The notes beneath the pieces were generated by a model. It had not been told where the DNA came from. It saw nothing but the letters and a program-made list of their open reading frames with translations, and searched no databases. A DNA stretch of 21,189 nucleotides from Campylobacteraceae bacterium (GTDB lineage: Bacteria > Campylobacterota > Campylobacteria > Campylobacterales > Sulfurovaceae). Below are positions 1 through 7,817 of the stretch, in pieces. How positions within the stretch are numbered: position 1 is the first letter of the stretch; each line of letters opens with the position of its first letter. The position numbers and the translations under genes were made by a program. The stretch is from the NCBI GenBank assembly GCA_027079365.1, contig JALWVW010000115.1:1-21189 (forward strand), read 5' to 3'.

Positions 1-39
1 TCATTACAAATATCTCAAATATGGGATATAGGCTACATA

Positions 40-1860
40 TTGATCACAACTAACCGAACCCAAGAAGAGAAAACAATCAACAGGGTCATACTGTTAGGGT
101 CAACTTTTGTAATCCTGGTGATTTCTCTCATTGTGGCGTATCTGTTCATCAGTGTTGAAATAGATGAATTTAAAAAACATCTAAAAACATTTGAGTCCAC
201 ACTGGTACAGAGAGAAAAACTCTCTATCAAAACGATGACGGACAATCTGGTCAATGATATGCTTGAAGAGCGGAGAGGCGAACAGGAAGAAGTACGAAGG
301 CGGGTGAAGGGGCAGACGCTGATTATTTATGACCTGATTCAATCTATTTTGGTGCAAAATACATTGAAAAGCAAAGATGAGATCATGCATATTATTCGTC
401 AAACAATGCAGGCTATTACTGCGGGTAATGATTTGGATTTTTATATCTTTGATGTGCAGGGTACATTGGTATTTAACAGTAGTCAAGGGATAGGAGAAGG
501 GGAGAACTTTATTGACTTTGAAGATATCAATGGAGAGACATTTGTCAGGGATATTGTAGAGAAGAACGCCTTCGTAGAATATGCATGGTTTGTTCCCAAT
601 GAAAGTATCATATCGAGAAAGATTACCTACTCGAAAAAACTAGATGCACTGGATATCGTTATAGGGTCTGGAGAATTTCTGGATAAGCGTTATGCCATCA
701 CTCAAAACCTCTATGCAAAAATTCACCGTAAAAAGCTTAATGAAAATGAATTTATCTTCGCATATGAGATCATGAGTTTAAATCAAATTCTGAAAGACTC
801 CAGACTTGTAGTGCGAAAAAATATTGGTACAGATAAAGGGACATTGCAAGCGATAAAAAAGATTTTGATACAAAGTGATTATTCTGGCGAAAAGTATTAT
901 GAATACGACAACAAGATGCTCTATACAACATTTTTATCTAAAGATAGACTTTTTATCGCTTCCGGGGTAGACCTCAAAGCGATTAGCCATGTCTTTGACG
1001 AAGAGCGTAGCAAATCCCGGGAAAACCTTAAGAAAAAAATATGGTCACTGGGCATAAATATTCTGATCGTTGCCTTGATTTTCTTTATACTCTCTTATCT
1101 AATATCCAAAAGAATTGAAAAGATGTTCAAAAACTATCGTATAAAAGTAGCCAATTCTCAAAATCTTCTGATCCAAAAGTCAAAAATGGCTGCCATGGGT
1201 GAGATGATTGGAAATATTGCACATCAGTGGAGGCAGCCACTGTCACAACTCTCAGGGTTGTTCCATGATATTGAGAGTGCGTATGACTATAAGGAATTGG
1301 ACAAAAAGTATCTTGCGACTCGCATAGATGAAGCCAACGATCTACTGGAGTACATGTCTGAAACTATGGAAGAGTTTAGAAACTTTTTCGATCCAGATGT
1401 GGCTACTGAGACATTTGCACTATATGAGGGAATTGAAAAAGCACTTAAGATGATAGACCCCTCACTTAGCGCCTGTCACATAAGCATCAAACAAAATATA
1501 GACCAACGTGTACGGGTTACAGGTGTACTCAATGCGTTTTCACAGGTGATTCTCAATATTCTTTCTAATGCAAAAGAGATGGCATGCTTAAGAGAGATCG
1601 AAGATCCTGTAATTATGATAGACAGCAGAGTGGATCGGACAAATGTATATCTCTCTATTCGTGATAATTGTGGAGGTATTGATAGCGAAATTATCGATAA
1701 AATCTTTGAGCCTTATGTCACAACCAAATATACCTATGGTACGGGCATAGGACTCTATATGTCAAAACTTATTATCGAAAATAAAATGCATGGGAAAATC
1801 TATGCGAAAAATGATGAGAGTGGCGCCGTATTTACACTCAAGCTTAAGGTCAGTGCATGA
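40..1860 (+). CDS. Cache-domain sensor histidine kinase (orphan, HQWRQPL type)
   Basis: Membrane sensor kinase of about 606 residues. A transmembrane segment lies near residues 14-36, followed by a large periplasmic Cache-like region to about 330 and a second transmembrane segment near 333-353. The cytoplasmic kinase core has an H-box with HQWRQPL (phospho-acceptor His395), an N-box (NILSNAKEM, about 505-513), a G1 box (DNCGGI, about 542) and a G2 box (YGTGIGLYMSK, about 566-576). No HAMP domain or receiver is seen, and no response regulator gene is adjacent, so the partner is unknown. The HQWRQPL class is common among epsilonproteobacterial Cache kinases. The start taken is TTG at 40 with a weak TAGG seven bases upstream. 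The frame stays open to the window's left edge, so a start outside the window is possible. The ligand cannot be read from sequence. Confidence 0.85.
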   Translation: MITTNRTQEEKTINRVILLGSTFVILVISLIVAYLFISVEIDEFKKHLKTFESTLVQREKLSIKTMTDNLVNDMLEERRGEQEEVRRRVKGQTLIIYDLIQSILVQNTLKSKDEIMHIIRQTMQAITAGNDLDFYIFDVQGTLVFNSSQGIGEGENFIDFEDINGETFVRDIVEKNAFVEYAWFVPNESIISRKITYSKKLDALDIVIGSGEFLDKRYAITQNLYAKIHRKKLNENEFIFAYEIMSLNQILKDSRLVVRKNIGTDKGTLQAIKKILIQSDYSGEKYYEYDNKMLYTTFLSKDRLFIASGVDLKAISHVFDEERSKSRENLKKKIWSLGINILIVALIFFILSYLISKRIEKMFKNYRIKVANSQNLLIQKSKMAAMGEMIGNIAHQWRQPLSQLSGLFHDIESAYDYKELDKKYLATRIDEANDLLEYMSETMEEFRNFFDPDVATETFALYEGIEKALKMIDPSLSACHISIKQNIDQRVRVTGVLNAFSQVILNILSNAKEMACLREIEDPVIMIDSRVDRTNVYLSIRDNCGGIDSEIIDKIFEPYVTTKYTYGTGIGLYMSKLIIENKMHGKIYAKNDESGAVFTLKLKVSA

Positions 1861-2576
1861 ATGTTGAGTTTACCCTTGGGCTTATTACTTTTTTTACTTC
1901 CGGGATGACTGCAATGATAGGTGCAGGGGGAGGGATGGTGCTTATTGCTATTTTACCTTTTTTTGTCCCTACATCAGTGATTATTCCAATTCATGGGATT
2001 AACCAGCTGGCAAGCAATATGAGTAGAGCAGCCGCCTCATATAGAGATATCCAATGGCGTGTTGCACCTATGTTTATTCTAGGCTCTTTTCTGGGTGTCT
2101 TTATAATGTCATTGGTAATCTATGCGATCTCTCTTGAATACATTCCCCTCTTCATAGGTACATATATGTTACTTTCTTTACACTCTGAGACTTTTAATAA
2201 AGCGATTAGAAGATTTGAGACTTATTTTTTAATAGGGTTTTTTCAATCTGGATTATCTATGGTGGTCGGCTCTACAGGACCTCTTAGTATGACACTTTTA
2301 ATCAAGGATTATGCAGATAAGGATAAGGTTGTTTCTACACAGGCAGCACTGATGACTATGACACATATCTTTAAGATCATCACTTTTGTCTCTTTTGGTT
2401 TTATATTTTCTGACTATCTAGCTATTGTTGTGTGTATGATTATTGGATCTATTGCGGGCTCCTATGTCGGGACAGCATTTCGCAGAAAAATGAATACGGG
2501 AGCATTTACCAGGATGCTAAAAATTCTTCTGACACTTTTGGCTATCAAGATGGTCGTTGGTATATGGTTCGGATGA
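1857..2576 (+). CDS. TauE/SafE-family (DUF81) membrane permease
   Basis: Polytopic inner-membrane protein of 239 residues, the usual length for TauE/SafE permeases. The N-terminus has the family's glycine-rich stretch (MIGAGGGMVL, about residues 20-29). A second half carries a related motif (VVGSTGPLSMTLLI), as expected for the inverted two-repeat fold. I estimate 7-8 hydrophobic segments. Characterised family members export sulfite, sulfoacetate or other organosulfur anions, but the substrate varies and cannot be assigned here. The ATG overlaps the stop codon of the upstream histidine kinase (ATGA), so the two are almost certainly translated from one mRNA. The gene ends 25 nt before the convergent GGDEF/EAL gene. 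Family confidence is high; the substrate is inference. Confidence 0.8.
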   Translation: MNVEFTLGLITFFTSGMTAMIGAGGGMVLIAILPFFVPTSVIIPIHGINQLASNMSRAAASYRDIQWRVAPMFILGSFLGVFIMSLVIYAISLEYIPLFIGTYMLLSLHSETFNKAIRRFETYFLIGFFQSGLSMVVGSTGPLSMTLLIKDYADKDKVVSTQAALMTMTHIFKIITFVSFGFIFSDYLAIVVCMIIGSIAGSYVGTAFRRKMNTGAFTRMLKILLTLLAIKMVVGIWFG

Positions 2577-2601
2577 CAGGCAGTATTTCTAGGTGAGAAA
2601 A

Positions 2602-5600
2602 TTATAATTCCGGTTTGGGTTCCGAGAAGAGGTAGCCTTGGTAATAATCCACTTTTAGTTTCTTGAGTATCGTAAGTATCTCCTGTGAACTTACATGTTC
2701 TGCTACCGTTTTGATATGAAGCATAGTTGCAAATTTGATAATGGCTTCGACAATATAAAATTCATTGGAGTGTTCTGTGAGGTGCTTGATAATATCACCA
2801 TCTATTTTGATAATATCAGGGTTCATCTGCAAGAGATAAGAGAAGTTGGAATATCCAGAACCAAAGTCATCTATAGCAATTTTGACACCTCTGTTGGACA
2901 TGGATCGAATAAAATCCAGAACCATATCTTTATTTTTGATCTCTTCTGTTTCCAGTAATTCAATAGTAAGTCTATTGCCAAGTTGATATTTTTCCATCTG
3001 CTGTTTCATGAAACTTACAGTTTGTGCTTCTTCAATATCGGTAATAGAGAGATTGATAGACAAATCATAATCATTTTTTGAAAAAGCTAGAAAACTTTTT
3101 TTGATGATGATTTTACTTAACTCATGGTACTGTTTGGTTTCCTTGGCTATGTGCAAGAAGAATGAAGGAGGGATCACCTCTTCGTTGTCTACAATCCTCA
3201 TCAGAACCTCATATTTTTTATAGTTAGGGTTTTTCAAGTCGATGATAGGCTGGTAGTAGGGAACCACTTTGTCGTTTTCGATAGCATACTGAATCTTTCT
3301 TCTCCAGACAACATTCTCTTTGAAACTATTCATGTGGGGATTGTAGGGATCATAGATCCGATAAACATTTTTCTTTCTTTTGGCTTCACTGAGTGCTAGA
3401 TCAGCTTTTTGTATCAGGTTTTCAGTACCATATGCAATACCGATAGAGATATTGAGATTGATATCCAGATCATACTTTTCTGAAATGATTCTGCTTTGCA
3501 TCATAATATCTCTGAGCCGTAAGGCATTCCTCTCTACCGTACTATAGTTGAAAGTGGAATCTTCAAGAAGTAGAAATTCATCAGAGCCAAACCGATAGCA
3601 TTTCATGGCATGTGCTATAGCAAAAGAGTCAAGTATATGGCCAACCCTTTGAAGTATATAATCGCCTGAAGCTATTCCATAGAAATTATTAATATTTCTG
3701 AAAAAGTCTATATCAACAAGATAGAGTAGCGGCGCTTTCAATATTTTTACATCCTGGTTGTATTTGGCTTTGTTTTTTAGCCCGGTGAGCTCATCTCTAT
3801 GGATCTGTTCATAGAGGTTATGCTGAAGTAGTGTAATAGATTCTGCCATATCATTGAATGCAATAGTAATCTTCCCCAGTTCATCATTTTTTGTTATTTC
3901 CATTCTGTGCTCGAACTGTGTTTCTCTGAACATTTTGGTACCACGAATAATCTCATCTACCCTTTTGCTGATATAGTTGGAAAAGAGGATAGCCACATAG
4001 ACAGCAAGTATCAGTAGAATAAGGGTAAAAAGTTCCATGTAGTTTAACTGCTTTTGAATGAAGTCAAGTACAGTGGAGGAAATCTCTTTTATGGTGGTCT
4101 GTATCTTGTCATTTTGACCCTCTACGATGGTTGCAATTTTTTTACTTGTAGCTATGGCTGCATCATGGAACCTATCAATATTTGCACCCAGCGTCACAAA
4201 ACCAAAACCAATTTTTGATTGGTTGTAATCTCCTGTATAATAGGGAATGGCAGCAGCAGTAGTGAGTTTCCACACACCACTCCAATAGATTATAAAGGAA
4301 CCGTATCCACCGTCGTTGACAAGACTGCGCCATCCTTGGCACTGCGGGGCAAAGTTTAGATACTTGCAGTCAAGTCCTATTTCTCCCCTCCTCTTTTGCC
4401 CAAGATAGGGTTTCTTTTTTAGTGTCTGTCTGTCAAAGTAAGGCTGTTTGGCAAGAAAGGTTTTTAAATCTTTTTGCTGAGTTTTTTTGAATGCATCAGC
4501 CAAGCTTGCATCTACCCATCCCGGTATTTCTTCTCCTGTTTTTGCATCAAATCCTATGATAAAATAGTCTCGGGGATGGGAGATACACCTGAAATAGTTA
4601 TCCCACATAAAGGCATAGTTACCACTGCCTGCATCAGGTATAGCGAGCATATCTGTCCCAAGAGGGTTGTAATAATCAGTAAAGTTCATGATGTGTGCAT
4701 GGTCAAGTGCCATACTGAGATAACCTTTGAGTGTCTTGCCTTGATATACAGGTGTGATATAGCGTATGATACCGGAAAACTTTTTTCCTACAGGGTTTTC
4801 TATGCCTGCGTAGGCATATTTTTCAGGCTGGAAGGGGATTCCTTCTTTCTCTGCATTGGCTCTAGTGAAGGAGCCTATGATAGGAGAACGCACATAATTT
4901 CCTATGACTCTCGAGACATAAATTTCTCCTTTTTTTAACCTCTTGGCACGCTCAAAATAATGTTCGGCATGCAGGTAGGTCTGGTAAGAATCAGAAATAT
5001 GATGTAATGTGCTGTCTATAGAGGATACTTTATAAACCTCTTGTCCCTCAGGAGTGTAAAAAGCCACTTCTTTATAGAGTGGTATTACTTTGGTGTGGTA
5101 TGGATGATGTATTGCCTTATGAAACTCTTTTTGATTGTCTACAAGAATGTCTTGTTTCTGGGCAACAGGAGAGGTATTTGGAGGGTGGTCTATTTGCCAT
5201 TTGTCAAGTATTGGGTCATAGTGAGCTTTGCTATCTGTATAGATAGCTCTCTTTTTACTCTGATAAAATTTCTCTAGGGCATCTTGGGTGATTGTGTTTT
5301 GAGAGAGTTCAATAATATCTTCATCTCGGTATTTTAGAAAATTAGCAATATTGTTTGCTAGCGCCACACTCTCTTTTTCCATAATCTGTTGACTCTTTTT
5401 ATCAAGAGATTTGATTGCATCACTAATGGAAAGGTCTGCAATTTCAGCAAGGTGCCGTTGTGTGAATCTGTTGATATGTGAAGCATTGTCTTTAAAAAGT
5501 TTTTTTATCTCTATAAAGCCATAGATACTTATTCCTGCGAGTATAAGCAGAGGGATGATCTTGAAAAAGATAAAGATCAGTAACAACTTAACCCGGATAG

Positions 5601-5613
5601 AAAGATTTTTCAT
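2602..5613 (-). CDS. Cache-HAMP-GGDEF-EAL protein, probable c-di-GMP phosphodiesterase
   Basis: Large membrane-bound c-di-GMP protein (about 1003 residues). Order: transmembrane segment (about 7-33), a very large periplasmic Cache-type sensor region (about 40-495), a second transmembrane segment (about 518-545), a HAMP linker with NDELGKITIAFNDM, GGDEF, then EAL. The cyclase signature reads RFGSDEF (G676-F680), a serine replacing the second glycine, so cyclase activity is doubtful. The EAL half keeps EVL (802-804), NLS, ELLETEEI, DDFGSGYSNFSYL, IKIDGDIIK, AEH and QGYLFSEP, so phosphodiesterase activity is plausible. It lies just downstream of the AsmA-like gene on the same strand. The start is uncertain: a TTG at 5649 and ATGs at 5622 and 5613 are in frame, none with a clear ribosome site. 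I prefer 5613 because it gives the usual short basic leader before the membrane segment. Confidence 0.88.
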   Translation of the reverse strand: MKNLSIRVKLLLIFIFFKIIPLLILAGISIYGFIEIKKLFKDNASHINRFTQRHLAEIADLSISDAIKSLDKKSQQIMEKESVALANNIANFLKYRDEDIIELSQNTITQDALEKFYQSKKRAIYTDSKAHYDPILDKWQIDHPPNTSPVAQKQDILVDNQKEFHKAIHHPYHTKVIPLYKEVAFYTPEGQEVYKVSSIDSTLHHISDSYQTYLHAEHYFERAKRLKKGEIYVSRVIGNYVRSPIIGSFTRANAEKEGIPFQPEKYAYAGIENPVGKKFSGIIRYITPVYQGKTLKGYLSMALDHAHIMNFTDYYNPLGTDMLAIPDAGSGNYAFMWDNYFRCISHPRDYFIIGFDAKTGEEIPGWVDASLADAFKKTQQKDLKTFLAKQPYFDRQTLKKKPYLGQKRRGEIGLDCKYLNFAPQCQGWRSLVNDGGYGSFIIYWSGVWKLTTAAAIPYYTGDYNQSKIGFGFVTLGANIDRFHDAAIATSKKIATIVEGQNDKIQTTIKEISSTVLDFIQKQLNYMELFTLILLILAVYVAILFSNYISKRVDEIIRGTKMFRETQFEHRMEITKNDELGKITIAFNDMAESITLLQHNLYEQIHRDELTGLKNKAKYNQDVKILKAPLLYLVDIDFFRNINNFYGIASGDYILQRVGHILDSFAIAHAMKCYRFGSDEFLLLEDSTFNYSTVERNALRLRDIMMQSRIISEKYDLDINLNISIGIAYGTENLIQKADLALSEAKRKKNVYRIYDPYNPHMNSFKENVVWRRKIQYAIENDKVVPYYQPIIDLKNPNYKKYEVLMRIVDNEEVIPPSFFLHIAKETKQYHELSKIIIKKSFLAFSKNDYDLSINLSITDIEEAQTVSFMKQQMEKYQLGNRLTIELLETEEIKNKDMVLDFIRSMSNRGVKIAIDDFGSGYSNFSYLLQMNPDIIKIDGDIIKHLTEHSNEFYIVEAIIKFATMLHIKTVAEHVSSQEILTILKKLKVDYYQGYLFSEPKPEL

Positions 5614-5672
5614 ACTAAACATACCAAGAGTATAGCATTTTATTGTCAAATCACATATGTAGTAATTATAGT

Positions 5673-7682
5673 TTAAAATAATTCATTTGTAAGATTATCT
5701 AATTGTTTACCAAATTTCTTTTTAAATTTTTTGACTGTTTTGGACTTCAACACTTTCTCTTTGAGCTTGTTTTGGAGGTATTTGGAGCCATCAAGTGATA
5801 CTTTGGGATGCTCAGTGGTGCCACGGAGGGTAGCCTGGAGATCTTTTCCTCTGAAGTTCATCTCTACAGTGGCGTTGATTGCACCTGTTTTCTTGATTAG
5901 TTTTCCATGTCTGACCAGAAGATAGTTGTGCTTGTTCCTGGCATCGAGTGTGAAATCTATCTGCTTTTTCGTGATCTTGGCATCAAATGTTGAGTTGTTA
6001 AAGCGCTCTTTTGAGAGATCGATGATCTTGAACTGCTTGAGAAGAGCAGTAAGCTTGCTAGGCAGTATCCTGGCGTTGTCCAGTGTGGCGTGTAGTGTGC
6101 CTGAGGCTGTTTGGGTATTGTAGTTCACCTTGGCCTTGGAGATTGCTTCGAGTACCTGTGGATAGTTGAGCATATGCATGACTTTGGAGACTGTGGCTCC
6201 TGTCACATCTGCTTTGAACTGCTTGTCGATGAGTGTGAAATCGATGCTGCCTCCAAACTCTTTGCCGTGCCCAGTGACGACCAAGGATGTGCGCTTTTTA
6301 ATCGTACCGTTGATCAGCATATCGCCTATAAACTGCTTGCCGGTAAGGGGCTGGAGCTTTCCCATATCTGGGATAGAAAGTGTATAGTCTGCGCCAAGGG
6401 TTACCTTGGGGATATCGAAGCGAATACGGGATGACTTCAGGTATGCCATGCTGGTTTTGGCTGAGAGTGAGGCGGTGACCTGTTGCTTTTGGATACGGCC
6501 TTTGCTTGTAGCATCGAAGGCAAACTTAGATCCCAGATCCAGATCAAACGCTTTTTTGAGGGCATTTCTGTTGGTGTTGCCTGCTGTTTGTACTTCAAAG
6601 GTACCTGTGAGGTTTTTGAGGCTGCTGAGTTTGGTATGGGCTGTGGTGAGGCCAAAGAGGTATTTGGGTTGCCCCAGCTTGTAGAGGAGGGTAGCATTAT
6701 GTACCTTTTTGAGCGTGGCGATCAGGGTATCTGCACTGTAGCTGAAGTCTATAATGCCACCGAAACTCTTGGTGCTGCCTGTTACTGTGGGAAGGTTGTT
6801 TTTGAGTGAGACTGTGCCATCCATGACAAAATCACCTCTGAGTGGGGCTTTAGTAGCACTAGAGAGTTTCTCTAGCTTGGGGATGATGAGGCGATATCCG
6901 GTGTTGAGTGTATTGCTCAATAGGTGGTATCTTCCCTTTTTGAGTGCGAGGTTGGCTAGGTTGCTATTGAGATTACCGTCAAAGGTTATACGATGATTCT
7001 CTGTCCTGAGCACAAAATCTGTCTGGTATGCGGTATGGGCAGGCAGGGTGATGTTGAAATCTTTGGCAATATATTTACTGTCAAGCATGCCATTTTTAAT
7101 ACCAAAGACCGCATCGATCTGCGGATTGAGTGGAGCAAAGTCAGGCATATTGGCATGGAGAGAGAGCTTGCCTGTGGCATAAGGTTTCTGCCCTGCAACG
7201 ATAAGCAGGCTCTGCAAATCTGCATCTTTGATATCGATGTTGATATTTTGAGGATTTTGTTTGACCAGAGAGACACCATAGCGGATCGCTGACTTGAATG
7301 CGACTCCTTTTCCCTCTATCTGCATATCCTCTGCATGGCCTTTGGCATTGCCCCTGATTGTGATACGCTCTTTGATCGTCAAAGCAGGGGTTTTGATCTC
7401 TTCTGTATCAATCGTATAGTTGATATCAAAATGCTGACTGAAGAGATCGAACTCTCCTTTTGCTCTGACATCGATCGCATCATTGAGCTCTGCGATCAGA
7501 CCGATAGAGCTGGGCTTGAGGTGAATTTTTTTGAGCACTACTTTTGCCTGCGGTACTTTCCACTCCAGATAGCTGTTGAGGTAGGGCAGGAGTAGGGCGT
7601 TACCTGGAGCGGTAAACAGCACAAAGAGTAGACCTTCAAAAAGAAGCACAACACAGAGTACGATGAGAATGACAAAACGCAT
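5673..7682 (-). CDS. AsmA-like envelope protein with duplicated repeat module
   Basis: Protein of about 669 residues with one N-terminal membrane anchor (RFVILIVLCVVLLFEGLLFV, about residues 2-21), then a long beta-rich periplasmic region and a lysine-rich C-terminus. It resembles the AsmA/TamB group of bridge-like lipid-transfer and envelope proteins, though no short signature proves this. An internal duplication is visible: a module near residues 261-345 (RLIIPKLEKL, GDFVMDGTV, KSFGGIIDF) recurs near 430-515 (TLSIPDMGKL, GDMLINGTI, KEFGGSIDF). The start is set at the ATG at 7682, not the upstream in-frame codon at 7712, because AAGGGAG sits a few bases before it. The c-di-GMP gene follows after a short gap on the same strand, probably in one transcript. 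A role in outer-membrane biogenesis is inference. Confidence 0.7.
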   Translation of the reverse strand: MRFVILIVLCVVLLFEGLLFVLFTAPGNALLLPYLNSYLEWKVPQAKVVLKKIHLKPSSIGLIAELNDAIDVRAKGEFDLFSQHFDINYTIDTEEIKTPALTIKERITIRGNAKGHAEDMQIEGKGVAFKSAIRYGVSLVKQNPQNINIDIKDADLQSLLIVAGQKPYATGKLSLHANMPDFAPLNPQIDAVFGIKNGMLDSKYIAKDFNITLPAHTAYQTDFVLRTENHRITFDGNLNSNLANLALKKGRYHLLSNTLNTGYRLIIPKLEKLSSATKAPLRGDFVMDGTVSLKNNLPTVTGSTKSFGGIIDFSYSADTLIATLKKVHNATLLYKLGQPKYLFGLTTAHTKLSSLKNLTGTFEVQTAGNTNRNALKKAFDLDLGSKFAFDATSKGRIQKQQVTASLSAKTSMAYLKSSRIRFDIPKVTLGADYTLSIPDMGKLQPLTGKQFIGDMLINGTIKKRTSLVVTGHGKEFGGSIDFTLIDKQFKADVTGATVSKVMHMLNYPQVLEAISKAKVNYNTQTASGTLHATLDNARILPSKLTALLKQFKIIDLSKERFNNSTFDAKITKKQIDFTLDARNKHNYLLVRHGKLIKKTGAINATVEMNFRGKDLQATLRGTTEHPKVSLDGSKYLQNKLKEKVLKSKTVKKFKKKFGKQLDNLTNELF

Positions 7683-7736
7683 AAAAATCTCCCTTGATGG
7701 CAATTGTAACATATTTTAGAGGTGCCCTTTGCTCTC

Positions 7737-7742
7737 ACTATA
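7737..7742 (-). promoter_or_regulatory. Candidate -10 box for the AsmA-like/c-di-GMP operon
   Basis: Reads TATAGT on the minus strand, about 55 bases upstream of the chosen AsmA-like start. A second weak candidate, TAAAAT, lies closer, near 7713-7718. Both fall in the divergent region shared with tsdA. Neither has a clear -35. Confidence 0.25.
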
Positions 7743-7757
7743 AGAGAATAGCCACTT

Positions 7758-7775
7758 GTTATATCTGTGTTACAT
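7758..7775 (+). promoter_or_regulatory. Tandem GTTAYAT repeat upstream of tsdA, possible regulator site
   Basis: GTTATAT (7758-7764) and GTTACAT (7769-7775) match at 6 of 7 positions and start 11 bases apart, on the same face of the helix. They end eight bases before the -10 box, about where a -35 element would be. OmpR-family regulators often bind such direct repeats. A regulator of that family is encoded less than 2 kb away, but the link is inference. Confidence 0.3.
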
Positions 7776-7783
7776 TGGAATCC

Positions 7784-7789
7784 TATAAT
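7784..7789 (+). promoter_or_regulatory. -10 box for tsdA
   Basis: Perfect TATAAT 28 bases before the tsdA ATG, giving a predicted leader of about 20 bases that contains the AAGGAG ribosome site at 7806-7811. No good -35 hexamer sits at 16-18 bases, as is usual for Campylobacterota vegetative promoters. The tandem repeat at 7758-7775 occupies that position instead. Confidence 0.6.
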
Positions 7790-7817
7790 AGTGCATCTTA
7801 AGTTCAAGGAGAAGAGA

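Noticed and set aside
5614..5649. TTG start for the GGDEF-EAL gene at 5649
   Set aside because: No ribosome site, and the extra 12 residues precede a normal short leader and membrane segment; the ATG at 5613 or 5622 is more likely, though not proven.
5731..7595. Series of open frames on the plus strand opposite the AsmA-like gene
   Set aside because: They are antisense shadows: no ribosome sites, cysteine- and arginine-rich odd composition, and the minus-strand frame is continuous with a good start.
7767..7817. Upstream GTG start for tsdA
   Set aside because: It would place the coding start upstream of the TATAAT box and add a non-signal-like leader; the ATG at 7818 has AAGGAG at ideal spacing and is followed by a signal peptide.
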